Source of the DNA: Prevotellaceae bacterium UBA1710
GTDB taxonomy: Bacteria > Bacteroidota > Bacteroidia > Bacteroidales > Bacteroidaceae
Reading direction: 5' to 3'
Length of the DNA stretch: 28,720 bases
Assembly: GCA_002317355.1 (NCBI GenBank)
Contig: DCJC01000060.1
Location: forward strand, 1-28,720
Each line of letters opens with the position of its first letter. Position 1 is the stretch's first letter. Below are positions 1 to 6,135 of this stretch, piece after piece. The translations under genes were made by a program, and so were the position numbers. The notes under the pieces are model-generated. The model had not been told where the DNA came from, searched no databases, and was given only the letters and a program-made list of their open reading frames with translations.

Positions 1-124
1 AATCTTTTCAAAGAACTCTTTTCTTCGCTCTCTTCGAACAAGGCGATGAAATCTCATCTCGAAACTCGAGAAATATTCATTTTAGCTTTGTTTTAAGTAA
101 TGTTTGTTACCGTTTTCCTGAAAG
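1..124 (-). other. Untranslated leader, possibly of an rRNA operon
   Basis: This segment lies downstream of the leftward promoter. The first ATG on the minus strand opens only an 8-codon frame, so a protein start is not evident. Near the window edge the minus strand reads GTTCTTTGAAAA (5-16), which resembles the boxA-like antitermination sequence in rRNA leaders of this phylum. A very strong promoter, a leader and no ORF together suggest an rRNA operon beginning just off the left edge. A long 5' UTR of a protein gene is the alternative. Confidence 0.35.
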
Positions 125-130
125 CGAGTG

Positions 131-162
131 CAAAAGTACTGCTTTTTTCTGAACCCACCAAA
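131..162 (-). promoter_or_regulatory. Strong Bacteroidetes-type promoter firing leftward out of the window
   Basis: On the minus strand the -33 box TTTG (159-162) lies exactly 20 nt upstream of a -7 box TACTTTTG (131-138). This is a full match to the Bacteroidetes sigma factor consensus TTTG-N19-21-TAnnTTTG. Transcription would start near base 124 and run leftward through a leader without a substantial ORF. The target gene is outside the window. Confidence 0.75.
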
Positions 163-165
163 TTT

Positions 166-455
166 TTCGGAGATTTTTTTTAGAAAAAGGCGGATTTTAG
201 GGGTTTGCTTGACAAAAATCAAGCGAACAGGGACAGATATGGAAAATATGAGCAGAAATGGCGAAAATGGCGGAAATCGGCTGACAATCGGCTGACAATC
301 GGCAAGATAATCGGCAAATACAAAAGACGGGCGAGCCGAACTCGGCTCGAAAATGAGAGAGGGGGAGAGAGAGGGAGAGAGGGGCGCTTGGTAAAAAACA
401 AGCGAACGGGGGCGGGGCGGCATGACATATACAAAAGAGGCATAACATATATATA
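166..455. other. Non-coding, repeat-rich region between the exb terminator and the leftward promoter
   Basis: I see no convincing gene in these 290 bases. They contain AATCGG repeated at 275, 286, 297 and 309 (spacing 11, 11, 12). They also hold a perfect hairpin CGAGCCGA/TCGGCTCG (332-349, 2-nt loop), a purine-only G/A stretch (about 355-387), and a CAAGCGAAC motif occurring twice (near 219 and 401). ORFs that cross the region have the low-complexity composition expected of repeats. Confidence 0.6.
275..314. repeat. Phased AATCGG repeats, about 11-nt period
   Basis: Four copies of AATCGG start at 275, 286, 297 and 309. The first two units read AATCGGCTGAC. They sit about 115-155 bp upstream of the leftward promoter's -33 box, and the spacing is close to one helical turn. 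Function is unknown. Confidence 0.7.
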
Positions 456-491
456 AAAAAGGAAAGGCATTTTACGCTGCCTTTCCTTTTT
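456..491 (-). terminator. Bidirectional intrinsic terminator after exbD
   Basis: A perfect 14-bp inverted repeat (456-469 and 478-491, AAAAAGGAAAGGCA and its complement) flanks an 8-nt loop. The outer stem is A on one side and T on the other, so transcripts from either direction get a U-tract. It begins 25 nt past the stop of the last exbD gene and should end the exb operon. Confidence 0.85.
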
Positions 492-516
492 ATATAGTGA
501 TGGGGAAGATGATAAC

Positions 517-960
517 TTATTTCTGCTTTTCCGTTGCTGAATATCGGATGGTGAGGGCACCGACATTACGGAGTTCCTTCTTGACATCATTCACCAAGCC
601 CATGTTGGTACCTTTGTCTGCACGGAGGTTGACAATGAGATTCTCCTGAGCTTCGTCTGCAAGATTAGACTGGAAGTTCTGAACCAAGGCACCGACCTGA
701 TCCAAAGAACAAAGACGATCGTTGACCTGAATCTGGGTGTCGCCATAGGAATTTCTACCTATATATATATTAATAGTAGAAAACTTATTGGAAGACTTGG
801 TCACCTCCGTACCCTGAGGCACCTGCAACTTCACCTTTACGGTTTCGTTTCTCATGTGTGTTACAATCATGAAGAAAAACAAAACTGTAAAAATCAGGTC
901 AGGCATACTCGCCATATTAAGACCCGGAACGGAACGGCGTTTCTTTCTGCGGATTTGCAC
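517..960 (-). CDS. exbD: ExbD/TolR-family biopolymer transport protein (distal copy)
   Basis: This 147-aa protein is of usual ExbD length. It has a short basic cytoplasmic N-terminus (RRKKRRSVPGLN), one transmembrane helix at about residues 19-36 and a periplasmic domain. Asp21, at the start of the helix in MPDLIF, corresponds to the conserved proton-conducting Asp of ExbD/TolR. With ExbB it forms an inner-membrane proton channel that powers TonB-dependent outer-membrane uptake, or a Tol-like function. It is the last gene of the leftward operon, 48 nt after a second exbD. That gap holds a 7-nt-period repeat. The two ExbD copies differ outside the N-terminal part, which is normal for Bacteroidetes operons carrying paired ExbD subunits. 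The exact energised system cannot be read from the sequence. Confidence 0.92.
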   Translation of the reverse strand: MQIRRKKRRSVPGLNMASMPDLIFTVLFFFMIVTHMRNETVKVKLQVPQGTEVTKSSNKFSTINIYIGRNSYGDTQIQVNDRLCSLDQVGALVQNFQSNLADEAQENLIVNLRADKGTNMGLVNDVKKELRNVGALTIRYSATEKQK

Positions 961-968
961 TTTGTTTG

Positions 969-996
969 GGTGATGGGTGTTAGGTGATGGGTGTTG
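969..996. repeat. Heptanucleotide tandem repeat (GGTGNTN)x4
   Basis: Four consecutive 7-nt units (GGTGATG, GGTGTTA, GGTGATG, GGTGTTG) fill most of the 48-nt gap between the two exbD genes. The period is exact. The array lies inside a co-directional operon and is not a terminator-like hairpin. Confidence 0.8.
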
Positions 997-1008
997 GTGG
1001 GATGTAAA

Positions 1009-1509
1009 TCAATACAACTCTTGAACTCTCTGCGGATATTTATCCAGCAAGACTTCGCGCTGCTCCTCATTACATTTGGAATAAGGATGGCCGAATTGTT
1101 GTTTGGCTGCGGCATCACGAATCTCGCGATAGCTTCTCACTATCTCATTCTGGAGATTGAAGTATGTATCATAGTCACAGTTGCGACCCGTTTTCAGTTC
1201 GATGATATGAGAAGGACCTGCGCTCACAATGAACTCCTTCAACTGGCGACGCATCTTTGTCACCTCTACAGGCTTCTCGTCAATAGTCAGAATACCTTCG
1301 TCAGAAAGCTCAAGAGACATGACCTTCGAGCGGTCAACATCCATTTGCTCCTGCTTCTCATCCTGCTTAGGCGGAAGCTGGCGATTCATTCCCTTGTCAG
1401 AATCCATAGATGTGGTGACAAGGAAGAAGACCAAGAGCATGAACGATATGTCAGCCGTGGAGGACGTGTTCAATCCCGGTACCTCACGACGCTTTCTTCT
1501 GAAAATCAT
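1009..1509 (-). CDS. exbD: ExbD/TolR-family biopolymer transport protein (proximal copy)
   Basis: This 166-aa ExbD homologue starts with basic residues (FRRKRREVPGLN). One membrane helix at about 19-35 carries the conserved Asp20 (STADISFMLL). A periplasmic domain of about 130 residues follows. It is longer than the distal copy because of a charged linker after the helix (KQDEKQEQMDVDRSK) and a longer C-terminus. Its start overlaps the stop of the upstream membrane-protein gene by 4 nt (ATGA), so translation is probably coupled. With ExbB it would form a proton-driven motor complex. Two non-identical ExbD proteins suggest a heteromeric or specialised complex, which is an inference. Confidence 0.92.
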   Translation of the reverse strand: MIFRRKRREVPGLNTSSTADISFMLLVFFLVTTSMDSDKGMNRQLPPKQDEKQEQMDVDRSKVMSLELSDEGILTIDEKPVEVTKMRRQLKEFIVSAGPSHIIELKTGRNCDYDTYFNLQNEIVRSYREIRDAAAKQQFGHPYSKCNEEQREVLLDKYPQRVQELY

Positions 1510-2024
1510 TTTCTGCGATTTCTTATAACTCCAAACAAGATCACGCCTACACCTATTATAATAAGGAGGAGACTGGAGATGACAAACATATTGGCAGCAC
1601 GAAGCCAGAATGTATCCTCAAACATCTCGCCATTGACATAGACAGAAGAAGATGGCAAAGCGAAAAGCAAGCCGAGCAAAGCAACAGTTCCTGCTGTCAC
1701 GCCAAGAGTGATACGCTTGCCATGAATGCCGTTCTCAACGGCTGGTGCATGATTGGTGCGAGCGGAATGCCATTTGGAAACACAGGCAACGACGATAGCA
1801 CCGACGAGCAGAAGAAGCATGAAGAACATAACCAGATCGGTGAGAAGCGGAGCGATATAACGCTCATCCCACATAGCAGGTGTGTCGTAGCCTACGAAAT
1901 AGAACAGCGCGAACACAAGAGCCGTGAGTGCCGTAAGCGAATACAGCACCGTGTGCGAGATACGCTCGGAAGACCACTTCCTTACGTCCGACATGCTAAC
2001 CTTATGAAAAGCGAACTTACTCAT
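1506..2024 (-). CDS. Four-helix membrane protein of unknown function in the exb operon
   Basis: I do not recognise a named family. From the ATG at 2024 the product is 172 aa, with four hydrophobic helices at about residues 25-45, 58-82, 104-124 and 142-166. A short basic N-terminus precedes them and a basic C-terminus (RNRRK) follows. I chose this start because it overlaps the exbB stop by only 8 nt (ATGAGTAA). An ATG at 2045 would add 7 residues and a 29-nt overlap. The gene also overlaps the next exbD by 4 nt, so it is translationally linked to both neighbours. That tight placement between ExbB and ExbD makes a structural or accessory role in the same motor complex likely, but this is inferred only from context. 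Confidence 0.85.
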   Translation of the reverse strand: MSKFAFHKVSMSDVRKWSSERISHTVLYSLTALTALVFALFYFVGYDTPAMWDERYIAPLLTDLVMFFMLLLLVGAIVVACVSKWHSARTNHAPAVENGIHGKRITLGVTAGTVALLGLLFALPSSSVYVNGEMFEDTFWLRAANMFVISSLLLIIIGVGVILFGVIRNRRK

Positions 2025-2910
2025 CCAAAGATTTCTTTGACTCATCCATTGAGGTGAGGATATCCATAAGAGAAATGGCAGACTCTTCCATCTGGGCTGT
2101 CAGATGGTCAATCTTCGTCAGCACATAGTTATAGAAAAGCTGAAGGATGAGTGCTGTGATGATACCGAAGATGGTAGTGATGAGAGCTACCTTCATACCA
2201 GAAGCCACGACATCAGGACGGATGTCACCAGCCATCTGGATTCTATCGAAAGCCATAACCATACCTATCACGGTTCCGAGGAAACCGAGCGATGGTGCCA
2301 TAGCGATGAGAAGGGTAATCCAGGAACAGCCCTTCTCCATATTACCAATCTGCACATGAGCATAAGACTCAACGCTGCGCTCAATAGCAGCCTTTGTCTC
2401 ACGAATACGGAGAAGTCCCTGATAGCAGATGCTTGCAACAGGGCCACGAGTCTCACGGCAAAGAGCCTTTGCAGCCTCAACGCCCTCAGTCTTCAGTTTA
2501 TTCTCAAGCTCAGCCATGAACTTCTTAGCATCAATCTCAGACATAGAGAGATAGATGATACGCTCGATGCAGATTGCAAGACCGAGAACGAGAGCAAGGG
2601 CAACAAGCGACATGAAGCCTGCGCCACCCTCTATGAACTTTTTCTTCAACTGGGTATATGTGCCAGCATTGGCATCAGCAACAAGAGCAGAATCGAGAAC
2701 CGACTCCTGAGCATCACCAAGCAAGTCGTCATCTACCGCCAATCCCTTAACAGAATCAGCAACAGTAGAAACAACAGAAGAAGCGGTATCGGCATTCGCC
2801 TCAACCTTTACAGGGGTATCTTCCCCACCCTCGCGCTGAGCAAAAGCCTCACCACAAGAGAGCGCCATAAGCAGAGTCATGGCACTAATATATGTCTTGA
2901 AATTTTTCAT
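2017..2910 (-). CDS. exbB: MotA/TolQ/ExbB proton channel family protein with periplasmic N-terminal extension
   Basis: The product is 297 aa. It has an N-terminal signal sequence (about 1-24, ending AFA-Q), then an acidic Ala/Asp/Ser-rich segment (about 26-80). Three transmembrane helices follow at about 98-120, 197-220 and 240-262. The family motif APSLGFLGTVIGMVMAF (205-221) is intact. E. coli ExbB is about 245 aa, and the extra length here is the exported N-terminal extension common in Bacteroidetes homologues. It would form the pentameric inner-membrane channel with the downstream ExbD proteins. It is the first gene of the operon, behind a perfect promoter. No tonB gene is present in the window, so the powered transporter is unknown. 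Confidence 0.93.
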   Translation of the reverse strand: MKNFKTYISAMTLLMALSCGEAFAQREGGEDTPVKVEANADTASSVVSTVADSVKGLAVDDDLLGDAQESVLDSALVADANAGTYTQLKKKFIEGGAGFMSLVALALVLGLAICIERIIYLSMSEIDAKKFMAELENKLKTEGVEAAKALCRETRGPVASICYQGLLRIRETKAAIERSVESYAHVQIGNMEKGCSWITLLIAMAPSLGFLGTVIGMVMAFDRIQMAGDIRPDVVASGMKVALITTIFGIITALILQLFYNYVLTKIDHLTAQMEESAISLMDILTSMDESKKSLDE

Positions 2911-2929
2911 TGTTTATTATTTTCGGATG

Positions 2930-2961
2930 CAAAAGTAATTATTTATTCCCAATGCACCAAA
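2930..2961 (-). promoter_or_regulatory. Promoter of the exb operon
   Basis: On the minus strand the -33 TTTG (2958-2961) and -7 TACTTTTG (2930-2937) are separated by exactly 20 nt. The -7 box ends 20 nt upstream of the exbB start codon, giving a short leader. Confidence 0.8.
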
Positions 2962-3033
2962 CCTTATGAGCAAGAAAAACGGCGGAAAAGGTAAATAAAA
3001 CGTAAATAATTACCCTGAATGCAAGATTTTTAC

Positions 3034-3041
3034 TAATTTTG
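3034..3041 (+). promoter_or_regulatory. -7 element for the BASS-type transporter gene
   Basis: TAATTTTG matches TAnnTTTG and lies 27 nt upstream of the ATG at 3068. No TTTG is found at the expected -33 distance, so the promoter is weaker or regulated. It is divergent from the exb promoter. Confidence 0.5.
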
Positions 3042-3067
3042 CACCCCGAAAAGGTAAAAAGAATAGA

Positions 3068-4081
3068 ATGAATAAGATTTTCACACTAATCAGGACTTGG
3101 AAACTACCAGTTGCAATGATAACGGGTGTTCTCCTTTATTATATCTTCGGGGCTATCATCCCACAGGATAACGAGAAGGATTTCTACTATACGATCTCGC
3201 ACATCATCCAGCCAACGCTTATCTTCAGCATGCTCTTTCTCTCGTTTCTGAAGGTTGAGCCACGGAATCTGAAACCACATCGCTGGCACGGGATATTGCT
3301 ATTGACACAAGGCAGTCTATTCGTGCTTTGCTCTCTTGCTGCCTTATATCTCCCGGAAACCATCAACGGAAAGATACTCTGGGAAGGAGCGATGCTTTGC
3401 TTCATCTGTCCGACAGCCACTGCCTCTGCCGTCATCGTTCAGAAATTAGGAGGCTCATTAAGTGGGGATGTAACCTACATCGTGCTTTGTAATCTGCTCG
3501 TATCAGCACTCGCGCCCGGATTTCTCACACTCGTAGAGCCGCACGCAGGCCTTGACTTCCTCACCGAGTTCTTCATGATCATGGGAAAAGTGTTTCCACT
3601 TCTTCTCTGCCCTCTGTTCGTTGCGCTTATCGTAAGACACTATGCACCAACTTTCAAAGAGAAGATGCTTCAGATCAAAGACCTTGCATTCTACCTCTGG
3701 CTCGTGGCCTTGGCCTTAGCTATCACGGTTACGGTAAGAACCATCGTAGAGAGCAGCATAGAACTCAGCATTCTCATCGGCCTTGCTATCATCAGCGCTA
3801 TAAGTTGCGTCATCCAGTTTACTCTCGGAAGAGCAATCGGCAAGAGATGGCAACAGCCAACCAAGCCTCGTTCTGAATGCAAGAATAAGGAAGATTACAT
3901 CGACCCTATCGAGCGTTCTGCCATTACAGCAGGTCAGGCTTTCGGTCAGAAGAATACCGTCTTCATCATCTGGATGGGATTGGTGTTCCTCAATCCAGTG
4001 ACATCCGTGGTTGGCGGTTTCTATAGCATTTGGCATAATCTCGTTAACTCGTATCAGCTTTACAAGAAAGGGAAGAGGTGA
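3068..4081 (+). CDS. Bile acid:sodium symporter (BASS/SBF)-like membrane transporter
   Basis: This 337-aa polytopic protein has about nine hydrophobic helices (approximately 13-31, 43-61, 74-94, 105-125, 134-155, 168-190, 207-228, 233-255 and 292-312). The pattern CPTATASAVIVQKLGGS (114-130) and the later ITAGQAFGQKNTVFIIW (286-302) correspond to the two helix-crossover regions of the SBF/BASS fold, where Na+ and substrate bind. The family carries organic anions, such as bile acids, pantoate-like compounds or arsenite, in symport with Na+. The substrate cannot be told from the sequence. A charged cytoplasmic loop (about 258-284) precedes the second motif. The gene stands alone between divergent and convergent neighbours. 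Confidence 0.75.
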   Translation: MNKIFTLIRTWKLPVAMITGVLLYYIFGAIIPQDNEKDFYYTISHIIQPTLIFSMLFLSFLKVEPRNLKPHRWHGILLLTQGSLFVLCSLAALYLPETINGKILWEGAMLCFICPTATASAVIVQKLGGSLSGDVTYIVLCNLLVSALAPGFLTLVEPHAGLDFLTEFFMIMGKVFPLLLCPLFVALIVRHYAPTFKEKMLQIKDLAFYLWLVALALAITVTVRTIVESSIELSILIGLAIISAISCVIQFTLGRAIGKRWQQPTKPRSECKNKEDYIDPIERSAITAGQAFGQKNTVFIIWMGLVFLNPVTSVVGGFYSIWHNLVNSYQLYKKGKR

Positions 4082-4106
4082 CTTCCGGCTCCGCTGTAAG
4101 TAAAAG

Positions 4107-4166
4107 GCAAACTCGGTGATACTCCGTTATGAATCCAAGATAGGATGGGAGTATCACCGAGTTTGC
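4107..4166. terminator. Long hairpin between convergent transporter and folA
   Basis: A perfect 19-bp inverted repeat (4107-4125 and 4148-4166, GCAAACTCGGTGATACTCC and its complement) encloses a 22-nt loop. It starts 26 nt after the transporter stop. T-runs beyond the stem are short on both strands (GTTTTC on plus, CTTTTAC on minus), so it may act as a bidirectional terminator or a 3'-end stabiliser. Confidence 0.7.
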
Positions 4167-4190
4167 GTTTTCGGAGGGGGGATGATGAAG

Positions 4191-4210
4191 CCATGCCAAA
4201 AATGGCATGG
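4191..4210 (-). terminator. Hairpin downstream of folA
   Basis: CCATGCCA and TGGCATGG form a perfect 8-bp stem around a 4-nt loop, 24 nt past the folA stop. No strong U-tract follows, so termination may rely on this hairpin together with the larger one at 4107-4166. Confidence 0.5.
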
Positions 4211-4233
4211 AACGGGGGCTTTTTCCCTTTCCT

Positions 4234-4713
4234 CTATTCTCTGAGGTAATCTACGAAAGAATAGCGGAAGGCATGCTTCTCGTCGGTTTCGTGATCTTCG
4301 CGGAAAGATTCCTTCCAACCTTCATAAGAAGGGAAGAAAGCATCTGCAGAAGCAGGACTATCATCAATCTCGGTAAGGCAAAGACGATCAGCCTTATCAA
4401 GACACTGCTCATAGACAGAAGCTCCACCAATGATATAGACATCCTCATCCGGGGTGCAGTTAGCAAGAGCATCTTCGAGAGAACCATAGACATCGCAGCC
4501 GGGAAGTTCGCTTACAGAGCGGGAGATAACCACATTACGACGATTCGGAAGTGCGCCCTTCGGGAGAGAGTCGAAAGTCTTGCGCCCCATGATAATCGTA
4601 TGACCAGTTGTCAACGCCTTAAAGCGCTTCAAGTCGTTTGGAAGCCAATAGAGAAGCTTATTCTCATTACCGATAGCACGATTCTTGGCAACTGCAGCAA
4701 TAACATTTATCAT
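4234..4713 (-). CDS. folA: Dihydrofolate reductase
   Basis: This enzyme reduces dihydrofolate to tetrahydrofolate with NADPH, replenishing the cofactor oxidised by the adjacent thymidylate synthase. The 159-aa length is that of the E. coli enzyme. Visible signatures are the N-terminal strand INVIAAVAKNRAIG, the substrate-binding Asp27 in LPNDLKRFK, the NADPH-binding IIMGRKTF (40-47) and IIGGASVYE (94-102). The gene overlaps thyA by 4 nt (ATGA), so the two are translationally coupled. It is last in the lrp-thyA-folA operon, and a hairpin follows. Identification is secure. Confidence 0.97.
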   Translation of the reverse strand: MINVIAAVAKNRAIGNENKLLYWLPNDLKRFKALTTGHTIIMGRKTFDSLPKGALPNRRNVVISRSVSELPGCDVYGSLEDALANCTPDEDVYIIGGASVYEQCLDKADRLCLTEIDDSPASADAFFPSYEGWKESFREDHETDEKHAFRYSFVDYLRE

Positions 4714-5516
4714 ACGCTTACCTCCGCTTTAATGTGTGGATGTGGGTCATAATCAACGAGTTCGAAGTCCTCATACTTGAAAGAGAACAAATCCTTGACT
4801 TCTGGATTGATCTTCATCTTTGGCAACTTACGAGGTTCGCGGGTCAACTGAAGTTCTGCCTGCTCAATATGGTTGAGATAGAGGTGAGTATCACCAGTTG
4901 TGTGGATGAATTCGCCACACTCAAGACCAGTGACCTGTGCCATCATCTGAAGCAGAAGAGCATAGGATGCGATATTAAAAGGCACTCCAAGGAATGTGTC
5001 AGCCGAACGCTGGTAGAGTTGGAGAGAGAGCTTGCCATTAGCCACATAGAACTGGAACATAGTGTGGCAAGGAGGAAGAGCCATATAATCTGTCTGACCA
5101 GGATGCCAAGCGCAAACAAGCATTCTACGGCTATCAGGATTGTTCTTGATCTGATTCAGCACATCCTTGATCTGGTCAACGACAACACGGTTCCCGTCTT
5201 TGTCCAGAGTCTCAAAGGCACGCCATTGCTTTCCATAGACAGGGCCGAGTTCACCATTCTCATCTGCCCACTCGTTCCAGATACGCACACCATTCTCCTG
5301 AAGATACTTCACATTGGTATCGCCCTTGAGGAACCAGAGAAGCTCATAGATGATAGACTTCAGGTGCAGTTTCTTTGTTGTGAGCAAAGGAAAGCCGTCA
5401 GCCATATTGAAGCGCATCTGATGTCCAAACACGCTCTTTGTTCCTGTACCGGTACGGTCAGTCTTAACCGCACCCTCTTTCAGGATTCTGTCAAGTAATT
5501 CGAGATATTGTTTCAT
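4710..5516 (-). CDS. thyA: Thymidylate synthase
   Basis: ThyA methylates dUMP to dTMP using methylenetetrahydrofolate, yielding dihydrofolate for the neighbouring FolA. The product is 268 aa, close to E. coli ThyA at 264. Key elements are RTGTGTKSVFG (21-31), the catalytic Cys150 in ALPPCH, the phosphate-binding QRSAD (169-173), and the nucleotide-binding Asn181 in VPFNIASY. One local variation is LVCAWHPGQTDYMALPPCH where many homologues have SAWN. That segment precedes the active-site Cys and remains compatible with function. The start codon overlaps the stop of the upstream lrp gene by 1 nt (TAATG). Confidence 0.97.
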   Translation of the reverse strand: MKQYLELLDRILKEGAVKTDRTGTGTKSVFGHQMRFNMADGFPLLTTKKLHLKSIIYELLWFLKGDTNVKYLQENGVRIWNEWADENGELGPVYGKQWRAFETLDKDGNRVVVDQIKDVLNQIKNNPDSRRMLVCAWHPGQTDYMALPPCHTMFQFYVANGKLSLQLYQRSADTFLGVPFNIASYALLLQMMAQVTGLECGEFIHTTGDTHLYLNHIEQAELQLTREPRKLPKMKINPEVKDLFSFKYEDFELVDYDPHPHIKAEVSV

Positions 5517-6001
5517 TACAAATCAGCCTCCTCGTCTTCTTCAGGTTCAAGAATTGCAATAGGACGATTGATTGCCTCGTTGAAAGAAATGATAGTCTCG
5601 CTACGAGAAAGTCCTAAAGGCTGAAGCTTATCGTGAATAACGGTAAGGAGATGGTGGTTGTTGTAGGCATAGATTTTGATAAACATATCAAAACCGCCAG
5701 TTGTGTAATGACACTCTACAACCTCTGGAATCTTACGCAATTCCTCTACAACCTCATCAAACTTCTCCGGGTCCTTGAGATAGAGACCGATGTAGGCACA
5801 AGTTTCATAACCGATCTTCTCTGGATCGATATTGAACTGGCTTCCCTTAAGGATGCCGAGAGTAGTGAGCTTCTGAATGCGCTGATGGATGGCAGCACCA
5901 CTAACGTTGCAAGCACGGGCTACCTCAAGAAACGGAACTCGCGCATCAGCAATGACGAGTTCTAGTATTTTTCTATCTAAAGCATCTAATCTATGGGCCA
6001 T
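5516..6001 (-). CDS. Lrp/AsnC-family transcriptional regulator
   Basis: This 161-aa regulator has an N-terminal winged helix-turn-helix (about 5-55, LDALDRKILELVIADARVPF followed by VARACNVSGAAIHQRIQKL). A C-terminal AsnC/RAM ligand and oligomerisation domain follows (about 65-145). An acidic tail (EPEEDEEADL) is less common in the family. Such proteins usually sense amino acids and often repress their own gene. Here it heads an operon with thyA and folA. Its promoter overlaps a perfect 8-bp dyad shared with the divergent aminopeptidase promoter, a plausible autoregulatory site. The ligand and regulon are unknown. Confidence 0.93.
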   Translation of the reverse strand: MAHRLDALDRKILELVIADARVPFLEVARACNVSGAAIHQRIQKLTTLGILKGSQFNIDPEKIGYETCAYIGLYLKDPEKFDEVVEELRKIPEVVECHYTTGGFDMFIKIYAYNNHHLLTVIHDKLQPLGLSRSETIISFNEAINRPIAILEPEEDEEADL

Positions 6002-6026
6002 GATTATTCTTATGATTTATTGTTTG

Positions 6027-6058
6027 CAAAATTAAAGCAAAAATCCCAAACTACCAAA
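6027..6058 (-). promoter_or_regulatory. Promoter of the lrp-thyA-folA operon
   Basis: On the minus strand the -33 TTTG (6055-6058) is exactly 20 nt from the -7 TAATTTTG (6027-6034), a full consensus match. The -7 box ends 25 nt upstream of the lrp start codon. Confidence 0.82.
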
Positions 6059-6078
6059 GAAATCGTAAGTTTTCTTTG
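6055..6078. promoter_or_regulatory. Perfect dyad between divergent promoters, candidate Lrp operator
   Basis: CAAAGAAA (6055-6062) and TTTCTTTG (6071-6078) form an 8-bp inverted repeat with an 8-nt spacer. The outer four bases of each arm are the -33 boxes of the two divergent promoters. The inner four bases are not required by the promoter consensus, so the extra symmetry may reflect a dimeric regulator that controls both directions. The adjacent Lrp-type protein is the obvious candidate (inference). Confidence 0.45.
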
Positions 6079-6105
6079 CCATTTAGAATGAATTTATTAC
6101 CTTTG
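6075..6105 (+). promoter_or_regulatory. Promoter of the aminopeptidase-GH97 unit
   Basis: The -33 TTTG (6075-6078) and -7 TACCTTTG (6098-6105) are 19 nt apart. The promoter lies inside the longest open frame of the aminopeptidase gene, so an ATG at 6076 would be upstream of the transcript. This decides the start at 6136. Confidence 0.8.
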
Positions 6106-6135
6106 CAATCCATTAGGACTAAAACCATAATACAA

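Noticed and set aside
355..387. Purine-only G/A stretch as a functional triplex or promoter element
   Set aside because: It could form unusual DNA structure, but nothing in its position or repetition supports a specific role.
219..590. Overlapping ORFs on both strands across the repeat-rich region 82-590
   Set aside because: Their translations are low-complexity (Pro, Ser, Arg, Leu runs) created by purine-rich and tandem repeats. They also cross the exb terminator and no family resemblance is seen.
991..1641. A 216-aa plus-strand ORF
   Set aside because: It lies wholly opposite the exbD and membrane-protein genes, which have clear domain signatures. It is an antisense shadow.
4734..5498. 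A 254-aa plus-strand ORF opposite thyA
   Set aside because: thyA is unmistakable with intact catalytic motifs. The opposite frame shows no recognisable domain.
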